NCBI GenBank assembly: GCA_937973555.1
Contig: CALJKL010000078.1
Location: 22,712 to 86,711, forward strand
Direction: 5' to 3'
Source: an uncultured Flavobacteriales bacterium
GTDB lineage: Bacteria; Bacteroidota; Bacteroidia; Flavobacteriales; Weeksellaceae
Length of the DNA stretch: 64,000 nt
In this document: positions 41,914 through 51,973 of the stretch, in pieces
How the letters are laid out: every line of letters begins with the position of its first letter
How positions within the stretch are numbered: the first letter of the stretch is position 1
Translations under genes and position numbers: made by a program
Notes under the pieces: model-generated
Databases searched by the model: none
Told to the model about the DNA's origin: nothing
Seen by the model: only the letters and a program-made list of their open reading frames with translations

Positions 41914-44346
41914 TTATTTTCTCAATTCCTCCAAGAACTGTTCCAAAGCATTAAGATCAGAAATCTGTACCTCTCTTGCTTTAGCCCCATTGAAACCACC
42001 TACAATACCTGCAGCTTCCAATTGGTCCATAATTCTTCCTGCACGGTTGTAGCCCAATTTTAATTGTCTTTGCAACATAGAGGTAGAGCCCTGTTGGGTA
42101 GAAACGATAATTCTGGCAGCTTCTTCAAAAAGTTGGTCTTTCTCATTTGGGTCAAAACTTCCTACAGAAGAAGAACTGTCGTCACTATTGTATTCAGGAA
42201 GCATAAATGCCGTAGAATATCCTTTTTGTTCTCCGATAAATTCAGCGATTTTTTCCACTTCCGGAGTATCTACAAAAGCACATTGCAGACGAATAAGGTC
42301 ATTACCGTTAAAGTAAAGCATGTCTCCTTTTCCTACCAATTGCTCGGCGCCTGTAGCATCCAAAATGGTCCTAGAGTCTACACTAGAGATTACCCTGAAG
42401 GCTGCTCTTGCAGGGAAATTGGCTTTAATCATCCCCGTAATAACGTTTACGGAAGGTCTTTGGGTAGCCACTATCAAGTGGATTCCCACGGCTCTGGCCA
42501 ATTGCGCCAGTCTGGCAATAGGTAATTCTACCTCCTTGCCTGCCGTCATGATGAGGTCTGCAAATTCATCCACCACCAAAACAATGTAAGGCATATAACG
42601 ATGTCCGTTTTCAGGATTCAGTTTGCGCTCTATGAATTTTTTATTGTATTCCTTCAGGTTTTTACAGAAGGCATTTTTCAGTAAATCATAACGCGTGTCC
42701 ATCTCAATACACAACGAGTTCAGTGTGTTGATTACTTTGTGCGTATCCGTAATGATGGCATCTTCTCCATCTGGTAATTTCGCTAAATAATGTCTTTCAA
42801 TTTTTGAATACAAAGAAAGTTCTACCTTCTTAGGGTCCACCATTACAAATTTCAATTCGCTTGGGTGTTTCTTATATAATAAAGAAGTAAGAATAGCATT
42901 AATCCCCACAGATTTCCCTTGTCCGGTAGCACCCGCCATCAATAAGTGAGGCATTTTGGCTAAGTCGGCCACGAAGACTTCATTCGAAATGGTTTTCCCG
43001 AAAACCACCGGCAAATCCATATCTGCATTTTGGAATTTCGGAGATGAAACTACGCTTCTCATAGAAACCATAGAAGGGTTTTTTCTTGGCACTTCTATAC
43101 CGATAGTTCCTTTTCCGGGCATTGGTGCAATGATTCTGATGCCTAATGCAGAAAGGTTAAGAGCAATGTCGTCTTGTAGTTTTTTAATCTGTGCTACACG
43201 GATTCCCGCTTCCGGAACAATTTCATACAAGGTAACTGTAGGCCCAATGGTGGCCTTTATTTCCGCGATGCCTACGTTGAAATTCTTCAGCAGGCCAACG
43301 ATTTTATTTTTATTCTCTTCGAGTTCGTCTTTGTTGATGGCAATTTCTTCGTTACCGTATTCTTTCAGAAGCTCTATTTTCGGCATTTGGAATGAGGCCA
43401 AATCCAGTTTGTGATCATAGAGACCGTGTTTGTCTACCAAATCCTGGGCCTTCTTTTCGGTGTCGTCTAAGTCTTCTTTTACTTCTTCAATGCTGAAGGC
43501 GATGTCGTCTTGCGGCCCTTCTTCAATCTCCTCTTTCTGAAAACTGAAACCTACAGATTCCGGTTCCTTCATCTGTGGAATTGGATTGTCTTCTACCTTT
43601 TCAAAACTTGTTTGATTTGGGGTTTTTATGGTTTCAAATGGGTCTTGCCTGGGAGCCTCTACTTCAGAAGTAATCTTAAGATTTTCGAAATTATGTGTTT
43701 CAGGGTGTTCTTCCTCTTCGTCTTTGTCAGCTTCGAAAGCTTCTTCAGAATTAAAACGTAACGGAGTTAATTTATCTTTTAACTCATCATATTTATTTTG
43801 AATAGAACTAGGTCTTAGGTTAAATTCCAAAACAAAATACAATCCTATGCTTGCCAAAAGCGTAATCCAAAGTCCGAAATCTCCAATGATAGAAGCCAGA
43901 TAATCCTGAATTTCATTTCCGAAAACACCACTCAGCGTTCCGTTTCCTTTGGTGATCGCCCCCATGAAAATAGGAGTCCAGCAGATGAAAAACATAGAAT
44001 GGGAAATGGTTTTCCATAGTTTGAAATATGGTTTTTTAAGGATTTGAAAACCAAATACCAAAAATAGGAATGTTACCACAAATGCTGCGATACCGATGCC
44101 GTCGAAGATGAAGATATTTCCCAGCCAGTCGCCTAATTTCCCAAACACGTTACTAGATTTTACCGTTCTGTCTAGCATGGCGCCCGCCTGGCTTTGATTG
44201 GCTTTCCAGTTGAACAGGTAAGATGCAAACGAAAGTGTGAGCATTACCGATAAAAACAAAAATAAAACTCCGAAAAAAATTCTTGGTTTAGAAAGCGATT
44301 TGCTTTTTTCTACCTCTTGTCTATTGTTAGATGCTAATTGTGCCAT
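41914..44346 (-). CDS. ftsK: DNA translocase FtsK
   Basis: This 810-residue septal motor pumps chromosome ends during division. Four N-terminal spans (about 22-180) are followed by a short acidic Pro-poor linker, alpha and beta motor domains with Walker A G-A-T-G-Q-G-K-S at 472-479 and Walker B V-L-V-V-D-E-F-A-D-L, and the gamma winged helix (S-M-L-Q-R-Q-L-K-L-G-Y-N-R-A-G-R-I) that reads KOPS. Start: M-A-Q-L-A-S at 44346, just after a -7 element (44362-44369) that rules out the longer frame from 44430. Confidence 0.95.
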   Translation of the reverse strand: MAQLASNNRQEVEKSKSLSKPRIFFGVLFLFLSVMLTLSFASYLFNWKANQSQAGAMLDRTVKSSNVFGKLGDWLGNIFIFDGIGIAAFVVTFLFLVFGFQILKKPYFKLWKTISHSMFFICWTPIFMGAITKGNGTLSGVFGNEIQDYLASIIGDFGLWITLLASIGLYFVLEFNLRPSSIQNKYDELKDKLTPLRFNSEEAFEADKDEEEEHPETHNFENLKITSEVEAPRQDPFETIKTPNQTSFEKVEDNPIPQMKEPESVGFSFQKEEIEEGPQDDIAFSIEEVKEDLDDTEKKAQDLVDKHGLYDHKLDLASFQMPKIELLKEYGNEEIAINKDELEENKNKIVGLLKNFNVGIAEIKATIGPTVTLYEIVPEAGIRVAQIKKLQDDIALNLSALGIRIIAPMPGKGTIGIEVPRKNPSMVSMRSVVSSPKFQNADMDLPVVFGKTISNEVFVADLAKMPHLLMAGATGQGKSVGINAILTSLLYKKHPSELKFVMVDPKKVELSLYSKIERHYLAKLPDGEDAIITDTHKVINTLNSLCIEMDTRYDLLKNAFCKNLKEYNKKFIERKLNPENGHRYMPYIVLVVDEFADLIMTAGKEVELPIARLAQLARAVGIHLIVATQRPSVNVITGMIKANFPARAAFRVISSVDSRTILDATGAEQLVGKGDMLYFNGNDLIRLQCAFVDTPEVEKIAEFIGEQKGYSTAFMLPEYNSDDSSSSVGSFDPNEKDQLFEEAARIIVSTQQGSTSMLQRQLKLGYNRAGRIMDQLEAAGIVGGFNGAKAREVQISDLNALEQFLEELRK

Positions 44347-44361
44347 AATTATGTTAACACG

Positions 44362-44369
44362 CAAAGGTA
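44362..44369 (-). promoter_or_regulatory. -7 element of ftsK-lolA-lptF/G
   Basis: TACCTTTG on the minus strand (44369-44362), 16 bp before the ftsK ATG. Confidence 0.55.
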
Positions 44370-44454
44370 ATATTTTAAATGAAAAATTGAAAATTAAAGC
44401 CCTTTTTTTGAATGGAATTAATAATGTCAATAGATAAAATTAACGATTTTTATG

Positions 44455-44484
44455 TTGAGAATTCATTTATAGCCCTTATTTTTG
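44455..44484 (+). promoter_or_regulatory. Promoter of ccsBA
   Basis: TTG (44455-44457), 19 bp, TATTTTTG (44477-44484), with a leader of about 48 nt. Confidence 0.7.
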
Positions 44485-44536
44485 CAATTCAAATTAAATA
44501 GGAAGAAGCTTCAGCTTCAGAATCAATAATAATCTT

Positions 44537-47500
44537 ATGAAAAAACTTCTGAATTTCTTTATTTCTACTCGTACCATGGCGGTTTTGCTTTTTGTTTATG
44601 CCATATCAATGGCTTATGCCACTTTTCTGGAGAACGATTATGGTACGCTTACGGCAAAAGCTCTTATCTATGAAGCCTTTTGGTTTGAATTGTTGATGTT
44701 TCTTTTGATTGTAAATTTCATCGGTAACATCGGCAGATACAGACTTTGGAGAAGAGAAAAATGGCCATTGTTGGTTTTCCACCTTTCTTTTGTCCTTATT
44801 TTCATAGGAGGTGCTATTACACGCTACATAAGCTATGAAGGGCAAATGCACATTAGACAGGGAGAAACTTCTAATGAAATTGTAACGGATAAAAATTTCT
44901 TTAAGATTCAGATAGAAAAAAACGGAGACCGTCTCAGCTATCAAGAAATTCCTTACATGATGGCTTCTCAGAAGCCTTGGTTAGCAAAAGTGATTCCACA
45001 TACTTTTAAAGCCAAATATGATTATCATGGTCAACTGATTCAGGTGAAGCAACTGGATTATATTTTAAGAAAAAAAGACAGCCTTCAGGCAAATCCTATG
45101 GGCAAAGAATACCTTCATTTTGTATCTACCAATGATTCCGGAAGAGAAGATGTTTTCTTGGGTTCAGGTGAGGTGAAAAGCATCAATGGATTTCTGATTA
45201 CTTTCAACAGACCCATTGATGGCGCAGTAGAATTCAAAAATGAAAACGGAAATATTCTTATCAAAACGCCAGTAGATGCCAATTACATGACGATGGCCAC
45301 TCAGGCAACGGGCACTACTCAAAAAAATGAATTTCAGCCCTTGGCCTACAGAAGTTTGTATACCATTGATAATCTTAAAATAGTAGTGCCGGAACCGGTG
45401 AAAAAAGGAAAACTGGTTTCTTATTCTGGAGACAGAAAGAAAGACCAAAATGTTCCGGATATGCTTTTGGTGGAGTTGCAAGGCCCTAAAACAAAGCAAA
45501 ATGTAGAACTTTCTGTAGAGAAAGGGAATCCTAATGCATACAAACAAGTTAGCCTAGATGGTTTGAATATTATTTTAGGCTTTGGTCCGAAAATATATCA
45601 GACGCCTTTTGCTTTGAAACTAGATAAATTCGTGATGGAGACCTATCCCGGAAGTAATTCTCCTTCAGCTTACGAATCTCACATCCAAATTATTGATGAA
45701 GGCAAACAGACGCCTTATAAAATATACATGAACCACGTTCTGAATCATAAAGGTTACCGATTCTTTCAGGCAAGTTTCGATCCCGATAGACAGGGTACGG
45801 TACTTTCCGTAAACCATGATTTTTGGGGAACGCTCATTACCTATATCGGGTATACCTTTTTATTTTTGGGATTATTTGTTACCCTTTTCTGGAAGGGCAC
45901 CCGTTTCTGGCATTTGAACCAAATGCTAAAAGATATTGCGGTAAACAAGGCAGTACTTTTATTAATGCTTTTATCTTTTGCTGGTTTTAACGCTCAGACT
46001 CCGCAACAGCCTTCACAGCAGATGGTTCATGCTCAAATTGATAAAGAGCATGCCGATAAATTCGGTTATCTTTTGGTGCAAGGATTTGATGGAAGAATAG
46101 AGCCTATGAATACCCAAGCCTTGGATGTGCTCAGAAAATTGACCAAAAAGGAAAAATGGGGCGACCTAACCGCAGATCAATGGTTTCTTTCGATAAATCT
46201 TAATCCTATGGCTTGGATGCAGGACGAAATCATTAAAATAGGTTCTAGTGGAGGAGATGAATTAAAGAAGAAAGTAAAAGCCAATGAAGACGGTTTTACC
46301 TCTATGATGAATCTTTTTGTGATGGATGCACAGGGAATGCCGCATTTTATTTTAGAAAAAGACTTTAATGATGCATTCAGAAAAAAACCTGCAGAACAAA
46401 GTAAATATGATCTAGAAATAATTGCGATAAATGAGAGAGTGCAGATTATGTACGGCATACTTTCGGGGCAATATTTCAAGGTAGTGCCTTTGCAGAATGA
46501 TCCTAACCATACCTGGAGCTCTTGGCTCACGGCAGATCAAAAAGCAGAACCCCAAGCTCAGAATGTTATTGCACCTTATTTCATCAGCGTAATAGATGCA
46601 TCTAAAGATGGCAATTGGGCAAAAGCAGATGCTGCCCTTCAGAAACTTCAGGAATATCAAAAAACCTGGGGCAAAGCAGTATTGCCAGATGAAAATAAAA
46701 CCAACCTGGAGGTTTTCATGAACAAAGTGAACTTGAATTTCTGGCTATTGATTTTCTATACTATTGTAGGGGGATTGTTAGTGGTTTTAGGATTTATAGA
46801 ATTGTTCAAGCCTAATAAAACATTACATACTGTCATTAAAACCATTATTTATACAGGGGTTGCGGGTTATGTATTGCATTTCTTTGGATTGATTGGTAGA
46901 TGGTATATTTCCGGGCATGCACCTTGGAGCAACGGTTATGAAGCCATTGTCTTTATATCATGGGTGGGCATTTCGGCAGGTTTATTGTTGTATAGAAACT
47001 CCAATGCACTTATTCCTGCAGCCGGATATATGGTGGCTGTTATTATGATGGGCTTTGCACATGGAGGCTCACAGTTAGATCCACAGATTACGCCTTTGGT
47101 ACCAGTACTGAAGTCTTATTGGTTGATTGTTCATGTGGCTATTATTGTAAGCAGTTATGGCTTCTTTGCCCTTTCTATGATTATTGGGGTCATCGTGTTG
47201 CTCTTCTATATCGTTTCTAATAAAAAATCTTTTGAACTGCATAATGATACAACGTTAAAAGAACTGACTATTGTTTCTGAAATGTCTTTAACGATTGGTC
47301 TTTTGGCATTAACTGTTGGGAATTTCTTAGGCGGTATTTGGGCCAATGAATCTTGGGGAAGATATTGGAGCTGGGACCCAAAAGAAACTTGGGCTTTCAT
47401 TTCTATTATGGTCTATGCTTTTGTATTGCACATGAGATTGGTGCCTGGCTTAAGAAGTAGATACGCTTATCATTTGGCAGCTATGTTTGCTTTCTGCAGT

Positions 47501-47662
47501 ATGGTAATGACTTATTTCGGGGTGAACTATTATCTTTCTGGTTTGCATTCTTATGCAGCAGGAGACCCCATTCCAGTTCCGGCATGGGTATATATTAGTT
47601 TGGCTACAATGATTTCTCTAGGAACTTGGGCCTATATCAAGTATAAAAAATTACATGGATAA
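44537..47662 (+). CDS. Fused cytochrome c synthase CcsBA (ResB-CcsA)
   Basis: A 1041-residue system II heme lyase that moves heme outward and attaches it to CxxCH apocytochromes. The N-terminal ResB/CcsB part (spans near 15-35, 50-70, 80-100, a large periplasmic domain, then 430-455) is joined to a C-terminal CcsA part with the heme-handling WWD motif W-G-R-Y-W-S-W-D-P-K-E-T-W and flanking His residues (I-V-H-V-A, V-L-H-M-R). The fusion is usual in Bacteroidetes. A middle span A-V-L-L-L-M-L-L-S-F-A-G-F looks like an internal signal. The peroxidase at the left edge is a possible client. Confidence 0.93.
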   Translation: MKKLLNFFISTRTMAVLLFVYAISMAYATFLENDYGTLTAKALIYEAFWFELLMFLLIVNFIGNIGRYRLWRREKWPLLVFHLSFVLIFIGGAITRYISYEGQMHIRQGETSNEIVTDKNFFKIQIEKNGDRLSYQEIPYMMASQKPWLAKVIPHTFKAKYDYHGQLIQVKQLDYILRKKDSLQANPMGKEYLHFVSTNDSGREDVFLGSGEVKSINGFLITFNRPIDGAVEFKNENGNILIKTPVDANYMTMATQATGTTQKNEFQPLAYRSLYTIDNLKIVVPEPVKKGKLVSYSGDRKKDQNVPDMLLVELQGPKTKQNVELSVEKGNPNAYKQVSLDGLNIILGFGPKIYQTPFALKLDKFVMETYPGSNSPSAYESHIQIIDEGKQTPYKIYMNHVLNHKGYRFFQASFDPDRQGTVLSVNHDFWGTLITYIGYTFLFLGLFVTLFWKGTRFWHLNQMLKDIAVNKAVLLLMLLSFAGFNAQTPQQPSQQMVHAQIDKEHADKFGYLLVQGFDGRIEPMNTQALDVLRKLTKKEKWGDLTADQWFLSINLNPMAWMQDEIIKIGSSGGDELKKKVKANEDGFTSMMNLFVMDAQGMPHFILEKDFNDAFRKKPAEQSKYDLEIIAINERVQIMYGILSGQYFKVVPLQNDPNHTWSSWLTADQKAEPQAQNVIAPYFISVIDASKDGNWAKADAALQKLQEYQKTWGKAVLPDENKTNLEVFMNKVNLNFWLLIFYTIVGGLLVVLGFIELFKPNKTLHTVIKTIIYTGVAGYVLHFFGLIGRWYISGHAPWSNGYEAIVFISWVGISAGLLLYRNSNALIPAAGYMVAVIMMGFAHGGSQLDPQITPLVPVLKSYWLIVHVAIIVSSYGFFALSMIIGVIVLLFYIVSNKKSFELHNDTTLKELTIVSEMSLTIGLLALTVGNFLGGIWANESWGRYWSWDPKETWAFISIMVYAFVLHMRLVPGLRSRYAYHLAAMFAFCSMVMTYFGVNYYLSGLHSYAAGDPIPVPAWVYISLATMISLGTWAYIKYKKLHG

Positions 47663-47664
47663 AT

Positions 47665-47698
47665 AAAAAATCCTTTGCACTTCGCAAAGGATTTTTTT
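47665..47698. terminator. Bidirectional terminator after ccsBA
   Basis: AAAAAATCCTTTGC pairs with GCAAAGGATTTTTT around ACTTC: a 14-bp perfect stem with T run. Confidence 0.9.
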
Positions 47699-47722
47699 TA
47701 TGAAAAACTTCAATTGTTAAAA

Positions 47723-49630
47723 TTATTTTTCAGTCAGCCATAATACATCATAACTGCCGATGAAGTTTTGATATTGTAATGTAAATTCATCTTGGGTAAG
47801 AAGATTTTTCACCTCTTTGTTGATGCCGATAAACCAACTTGAATATACTGTTTCATAAGGTGAGAAATTGGCAATCACCCAAACGTTTTTCCCTGATTTG
47901 TCAGTCTTTTTGTATACTAAAAGATGAGCATTTCCTGATTCTATAAATTCCAAATCATTATGGTCTGCAAAAGCAGGAATTTCTTTCCGAAGGGCAATCA
48001 TATTTTTCAAACTTTCAAAAACACTTTTCTGTATTGGATTTTGATCTAAATTTTCTGCAATATTCCAATTCATCAATGGTCTATGAAGCCAACGGTTATC
48101 ATGCTTTTTATCTTTTTCGTTTTGATAATCATAAAAATTAGTGGAAGCAATTTCATCACCACTATAAATCATTGGTAGGCCACCCAATGAAAGGATTATG
48201 GCATGCTGAAGGTTTATTCTTTTTAATGCTAAGTCTATCTGGTAGGCGTCATTTCTTTCTATAGCCCTTTCCAAGCCGCAAAGAGAAGCCATAGCGCCAC
48301 TTAAACGCGCATTGCCATTGGGCTCCTGCATAAAGCGTTTTCCGGTTCCGAAAGTTCCTTGTTCATCACAATAATATTTCAGCATATAAAGCCTATGTTG
48401 TAGAGGGTCTTTCCCCAGTTGGGCAATTAAATTGTCTTCAAAGCCTAAGCCGATATCGTCATGACAACGGGCGTAATTAATCCATGTGGTATTCAATGGC
48501 TTTTTCGGAACGGCATTCATTGATTTTCTCAATAAATCTGTATTCTGAGAAGCCATCGCTTCCCAACTGAGTGCCATAAAAGTGGCATTATAACAGATGT
48601 CGCATTCGTCTCCCTGTGCGGTTCCTTCGCCGAAGTATTTCACGATTTCGGTAGGAGCTACAATAGCCTCCGCAATGTAAGCTACACCGGGCGCTACGAT
48701 TTGTCCGCAAAGTTTGAAAATTTGCAAAAGCATATGGACTTCCGGTAAATTCTGATTAAATCTTCCGATGTCTTTCCACATATACGCCACTGCATCGAGT
48801 CTGAAAATATCTACACCTTTATTGGCCAAAAAGAGCATGTTGTTGATCATTTCAACCAAAACTTGCGGGTTCTTGTAATTAAGATCCCATTGATAGTGAT
48901 GGAAAAGCGTCATCACCCATTCTTGCTGTTCTGGAAGATAAGTGAAGTTTCCGGGAGCAGTATCCGGAAAGATTTCTAGCATCGTTTTCTCAAATTCATC
49001 AGGCAAAGTCCTGTTTTTGAAAAAATAGAAGTAGTCTTTATATTTTTCGTCACCGTTTTTAGCTTTCATTGCCCATTCATGGATGTCTGCACAATGATTG
49101 AGCACAAAATCCATGATGACGTTCATATCATTTTCATGAAGGTCTTTGGCCAAATTTTCAAAATCTGCCATGGAGCCCAATTTCGGATTGGTTTCGCGGT
49201 AGTTTTTCACCGCATAGCCTCCGTCATTTTCAGGTTCTGGCACATCCAGAAAAGGCATTAAATGAAGGGTGTTGATTCCTAAATTTTTAAAATAAGGAAT
49301 TTTATCCTGAAGACCTTTGAAATTTTTATTGAACCTTTCGGTGTAAAGCATCATGCCTACCATCTCTTCAGAAGAATACCAGTTAGGGTTTTTAGAACGC
49401 TGAAGATCAGTTTCTTTCAAACCAGAAGAACGATTTTCAAAACTTTCGGTAATGATATCGATGAGGTTTTTGAAGGCTTCTTCTTTATGAGGATGATGTT
49501 GGTATAATTGCTCGAATAAATCTGAAATTATAGGAAAATTGGCTCCTATTCTTGTTAAGAAATAGGAGTCTTTAATATTTTTTTGGTCTAAAATATTATA
49601 AAGTACCGAAAGTTTATATGCTTGTTGCAT
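47723..49630 (-). CDS. Amylosucrase-type GH13 enzyme
   Basis: A 635-residue cytoplasmic glycoside hydrolase/transferase of the GH13_4 type (amylosucrase, sucrose hydrolase). The helical N-terminus (about 1-95) precedes the TIM barrel. D-F-V-L-N-H holds the conserved His, the nucleophile is Asp279 in F-R-L-D-A-V, the acid/base is Glu321 in I-A-E-A-I-V, and H-D-D at 390-392 supplies the stabilising Asp. There is no signal peptide. Amylosucrase would build alpha-1,4-glucan and release fructose, matching the fructokinase 12 nt upstream. Hydrolysis only is the alternative. Confidence 0.87.
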   Translation of the reverse strand: MQQAYKLSVLYNILDQKNIKDSYFLTRIGANFPIISDLFEQLYQHHPHKEEAFKNLIDIITESFENRSSGLKETDLQRSKNPNWYSSEEMVGMMLYTERFNKNFKGLQDKIPYFKNLGINTLHLMPFLDVPEPENDGGYAVKNYRETNPKLGSMADFENLAKDLHENDMNVIMDFVLNHCADIHEWAMKAKNGDEKYKDYFYFFKNRTLPDEFEKTMLEIFPDTAPGNFTYLPEQQEWVMTLFHHYQWDLNYKNPQVLVEMINNMLFLANKGVDIFRLDAVAYMWKDIGRFNQNLPEVHMLLQIFKLCGQIVAPGVAYIAEAIVAPTEIVKYFGEGTAQGDECDICYNATFMALSWEAMASQNTDLLRKSMNAVPKKPLNTTWINYARCHDDIGLGFEDNLIAQLGKDPLQHRLYMLKYYCDEQGTFGTGKRFMQEPNGNARLSGAMASLCGLERAIERNDAYQIDLALKRINLQHAIILSLGGLPMIYSGDEIASTNFYDYQNEKDKKHDNRWLHRPLMNWNIAENLDQNPIQKSVFESLKNMIALRKEIPAFADHNDLEFIESGNAHLLVYKKTDKSGKNVWVIANFSPYETVYSSWFIGINKEVKNLLTQDEFTLQYQNFIGSYDVLWLTEK

Positions 49631-49642
49631 TTTTCTAAAAAC

Positions 49643-50575
49643 TTAAATAATTTTTAAAATTTTTTCTGTAGTAGGCAATGCTTCTAAAGCACCGAATTCT
49701 GTAGTGGAAACTGCGGCTACCTTATTGGCGAAACTTACATACTGTTTGATGGTTTCAAAATCTTTAGGATGTTGATCGCAAATCTGTTTCAACATGGCGC
49801 CTACAAAGGCGTCACCAGCTCCTGTAGTATCTATGGCTTCTACTTTTATACTGCTGATAATCTGAAAACTGTTTTGATGGTAAAGTAGGGTTCCGTTTTT
49901 GCCTAATGTAATACAGACAATGGCATTGTCTTTCAATTTGAAAGAACCTACTGCTTCCTGCAAGTCTTCTTTTCCGGAAATTAATTTTGCCTCTTCATCT
50001 GATAGTTTTATAAAATCTGCCTTTGCGATGAAGTCTTTTGAAAGTTCAATAAATTCTGCTGTGTTTTCTTGCCAAAGGGCATCACGGAAATTAGGATCAA
50101 AACTGACGAAAAAGTTTTTATCTAAAGCATATTCTAATGTCTTTAAATAAGTTTGGGTAAGTTTTCCGCCCAAAAAACCTGTCGCCGAACCAAAATGGAA
50201 AATCGCATTTTCTTTCGGTAAATTCATTTCAGAAAATTCCAAAAGTTCATCTGCGCCTCGTTGAAAGATGAAATCTCTTGCCCCGCCTTTTTTGATGCTT
50301 ACAAAAGCAAAAGTAGTAGGCTCGTCTGCTAGGATAAGATTTTCTGTATTGACATGGTCTTTCTCCAAAGTTTCCTTCAAAAATAATCCGAAAGGATCTT
50401 TGCCCACTTTTCCGGAAAAAAAAGCTTTGCCTCCCAATCTGGAAGCCGCAATGGTAACGTTGGCAGGTGCCCCTCCAGCTTTCTTAATAAAGTTTACAGA
50501 TTCTATGAGGGAACAATCAATATCGGTAGAAATCCAGTCGATTAAAAGTTCACCAATGCAGAATAGATTTTTCAT
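49643..50575 (-). CDS. PfkB-family fructokinase
   Basis: A 310-residue sugar kinase. It opens F-C-I-G-E-L-L-I-D-W-I, has K-A-G-G-A-P-A-N-V-T-I-A-A-S-R-L-G-G (about 32-49) and the catalytic D-T-T-G-A-G-D-A-F-V-G-A (about 251-262). PfkB kinases vary in substrate; fructose is inferred from the neighbours, since the amylosucrase-type enzyme releases fructose. It lies between the MFS gene (3 nt) and the GH13 gene (12 nt), so it is surely in the same operon. Confidence 0.88.
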   Translation of the reverse strand: MKNLFCIGELLIDWISTDIDCSLIESVNFIKKAGGAPANVTIAASRLGGKAFFSGKVGKDPFGLFLKETLEKDHVNTENLILADEPTTFAFVSIKKGGARDFIFQRGADELLEFSEMNLPKENAIFHFGSATGFLGGKLTQTYLKTLEYALDKNFFVSFDPNFRDALWQENTAEFIELSKDFIAKADFIKLSDEEAKLISGKEDLQEAVGSFKLKDNAIVCITLGKNGTLLYHQNSFQIISSIKVEAIDTTGAGDAFVGAMLKQICDQHPKDFETIKQYVSFANKVAAVSTTEFGALEALPTTEKILKII

Positions 50576-50578
50576 ATG

Positions 50579-51973
50579 TTATTTTACTTTTTTTACATTC
50601 ATAAATGAAACTGAAATACTCGCCAATACAAAAAGTACTCCTGCCATAAGAATAGCATTTACAGGATTGTTTCCTAATAAATTTTTGAAAATTGGACCAA
50701 AAGAAATGGTTTGTATAAGCATTGGGATTACAATCATCATATTGATGATGCCCATGTATACACCACGTTTTTCGGAAGGAATGTCTGGCGAAATCATAGA
50801 ATAAGGTAAGCCCATGATGGCAGCCCATCCAATTCCGAACAAAATCATCGGTACAAGAATTAGAATCTCATTTTTGATGAAGGGTAATGCAAACAAAGCT
50901 ATAGCGGTGCCAAAAAGACATGCAATATGTACTTTTTTCAAAGAAAATTTAGCGGCGAAAGGAACCAAAATCAATGCGGATATCATCGTAACGATATTGT
51001 AAGTTCCGTTCATTAAGCCAGTTTGTCCCACGGCAATTTCTACAGAATGAGAAATTTGATTGGCCCAAGTTACGTCATAAGTTGACATTTTCATTCCATT
51101 TTTTGCCATTTCCAAAATTTGAGAAGCCTTCTGTTCGTCTGCTTCAGAAACTCCATATATGGTTTTCTTGATGAGAGGAGTGGCAAATTGCCAATAGATA
51201 AAAAGTGCATACCATTGAAACAGATATACCAAGGCCAATTGCCAAAGGATTTTCGGCATGTCTTTGATGGCTGAAAATATTTCTTCGAAAGGGCTAAAAA
51301 TATTTCTGTTCTTGTTTTCTGCTCTTAATTTTATCAATTCTTCCTCTGTTGGAGGGATCTCTGGGGTTTTGTACACCGACCAGCCTACTGATGCAATAGA
51401 GCAGAAAGATCCTAAAAAGAAAGAATAATACACCCATGCCGGTATCCCAGTAGAATTAGCTGCTCCTCCAAAATATTTCTGAAAAACAAAAAGAGATAGG
51501 TTGGCCAATGTAATCCCTGCTCCTACAAAAAGACTCTGCATTTGAAATCCGAAAGTTTGTTGATTTTCAGGAAGTTTGTCTCCAATAAAAGCTCTATATG
51601 GCTCCATAGCCGTATTATTGGCGGCATCTAAAACCCATAATAAACCGGCAGCCATCCAAATAGAAGAGCTAAAAGGAAAAACAAATAGCGCTAAACTACA
51701 AAGCAAAGCCCCAATAAGGAAGAAAGGTTTTCTGCGTCCCCATCTTGGGCTCCATGTTTTATCACTGATGGCGCCTATTAATGGCTGAATAAGCAGCCCT
51801 GTAATGGGACCCGCCAAATTTAGAATAGGCAATTGGTCTGCATGTGCACCTAAAAATGAGTAAAGAGGATTAACGGCGGTCTGCTGCAATCCAAAACTGT
51901 ATTGGATTCCGAAAAAGCCAACATTCATATTCCAGATTTGCCAAAAATTGAGTTGAGGAAGCTTATTTTTCAT
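50579..51973 (-). CDS. MFS sugar (probably sucrose) transporter
   Basis: A 464-residue, 12-span transporter of the SLC45/GPH-like sugar group. It opens L-N-F-W-Q-I-W-N-M-N-V-G-F-F-G-I-Q, and the W-G-R-R-K-P-F loop between spans 2 and 3 is the MFS signature. Sucrose or maltose uptake is inferred from the neighbours. The start M-K-N-K-L-P at 51973 is preferred; a longer in-frame ATG at 52054 would add 27 residues of non-typical sequence before span 1. It is the first gene of the three-gene sucrose operon. Confidence 0.87.
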   Translation of the reverse strand: MKNKLPQLNFWQIWNMNVGFFGIQYSFGLQQTAVNPLYSFLGAHADQLPILNLAGPITGLLIQPLIGAISDKTWSPRWGRRKPFFLIGALLCSLALFVFPFSSSIWMAAGLLWVLDAANNTAMEPYRAFIGDKLPENQQTFGFQMQSLFVGAGITLANLSLFVFQKYFGGAANSTGIPAWVYYSFFLGSFCSIASVGWSVYKTPEIPPTEEELIKLRAENKNRNIFSPFEEIFSAIKDMPKILWQLALVYLFQWYALFIYWQFATPLIKKTIYGVSEADEQKASQILEMAKNGMKMSTYDVTWANQISHSVEIAVGQTGLMNGTYNIVTMISALILVPFAAKFSLKKVHIACLFGTAIALFALPFIKNEILILVPMILFGIGWAAIMGLPYSMISPDIPSEKRGVYMGIINMMIVIPMLIQTISFGPIFKNLLGNNPVNAILMAGVLFVLASISVSFMNVKKVK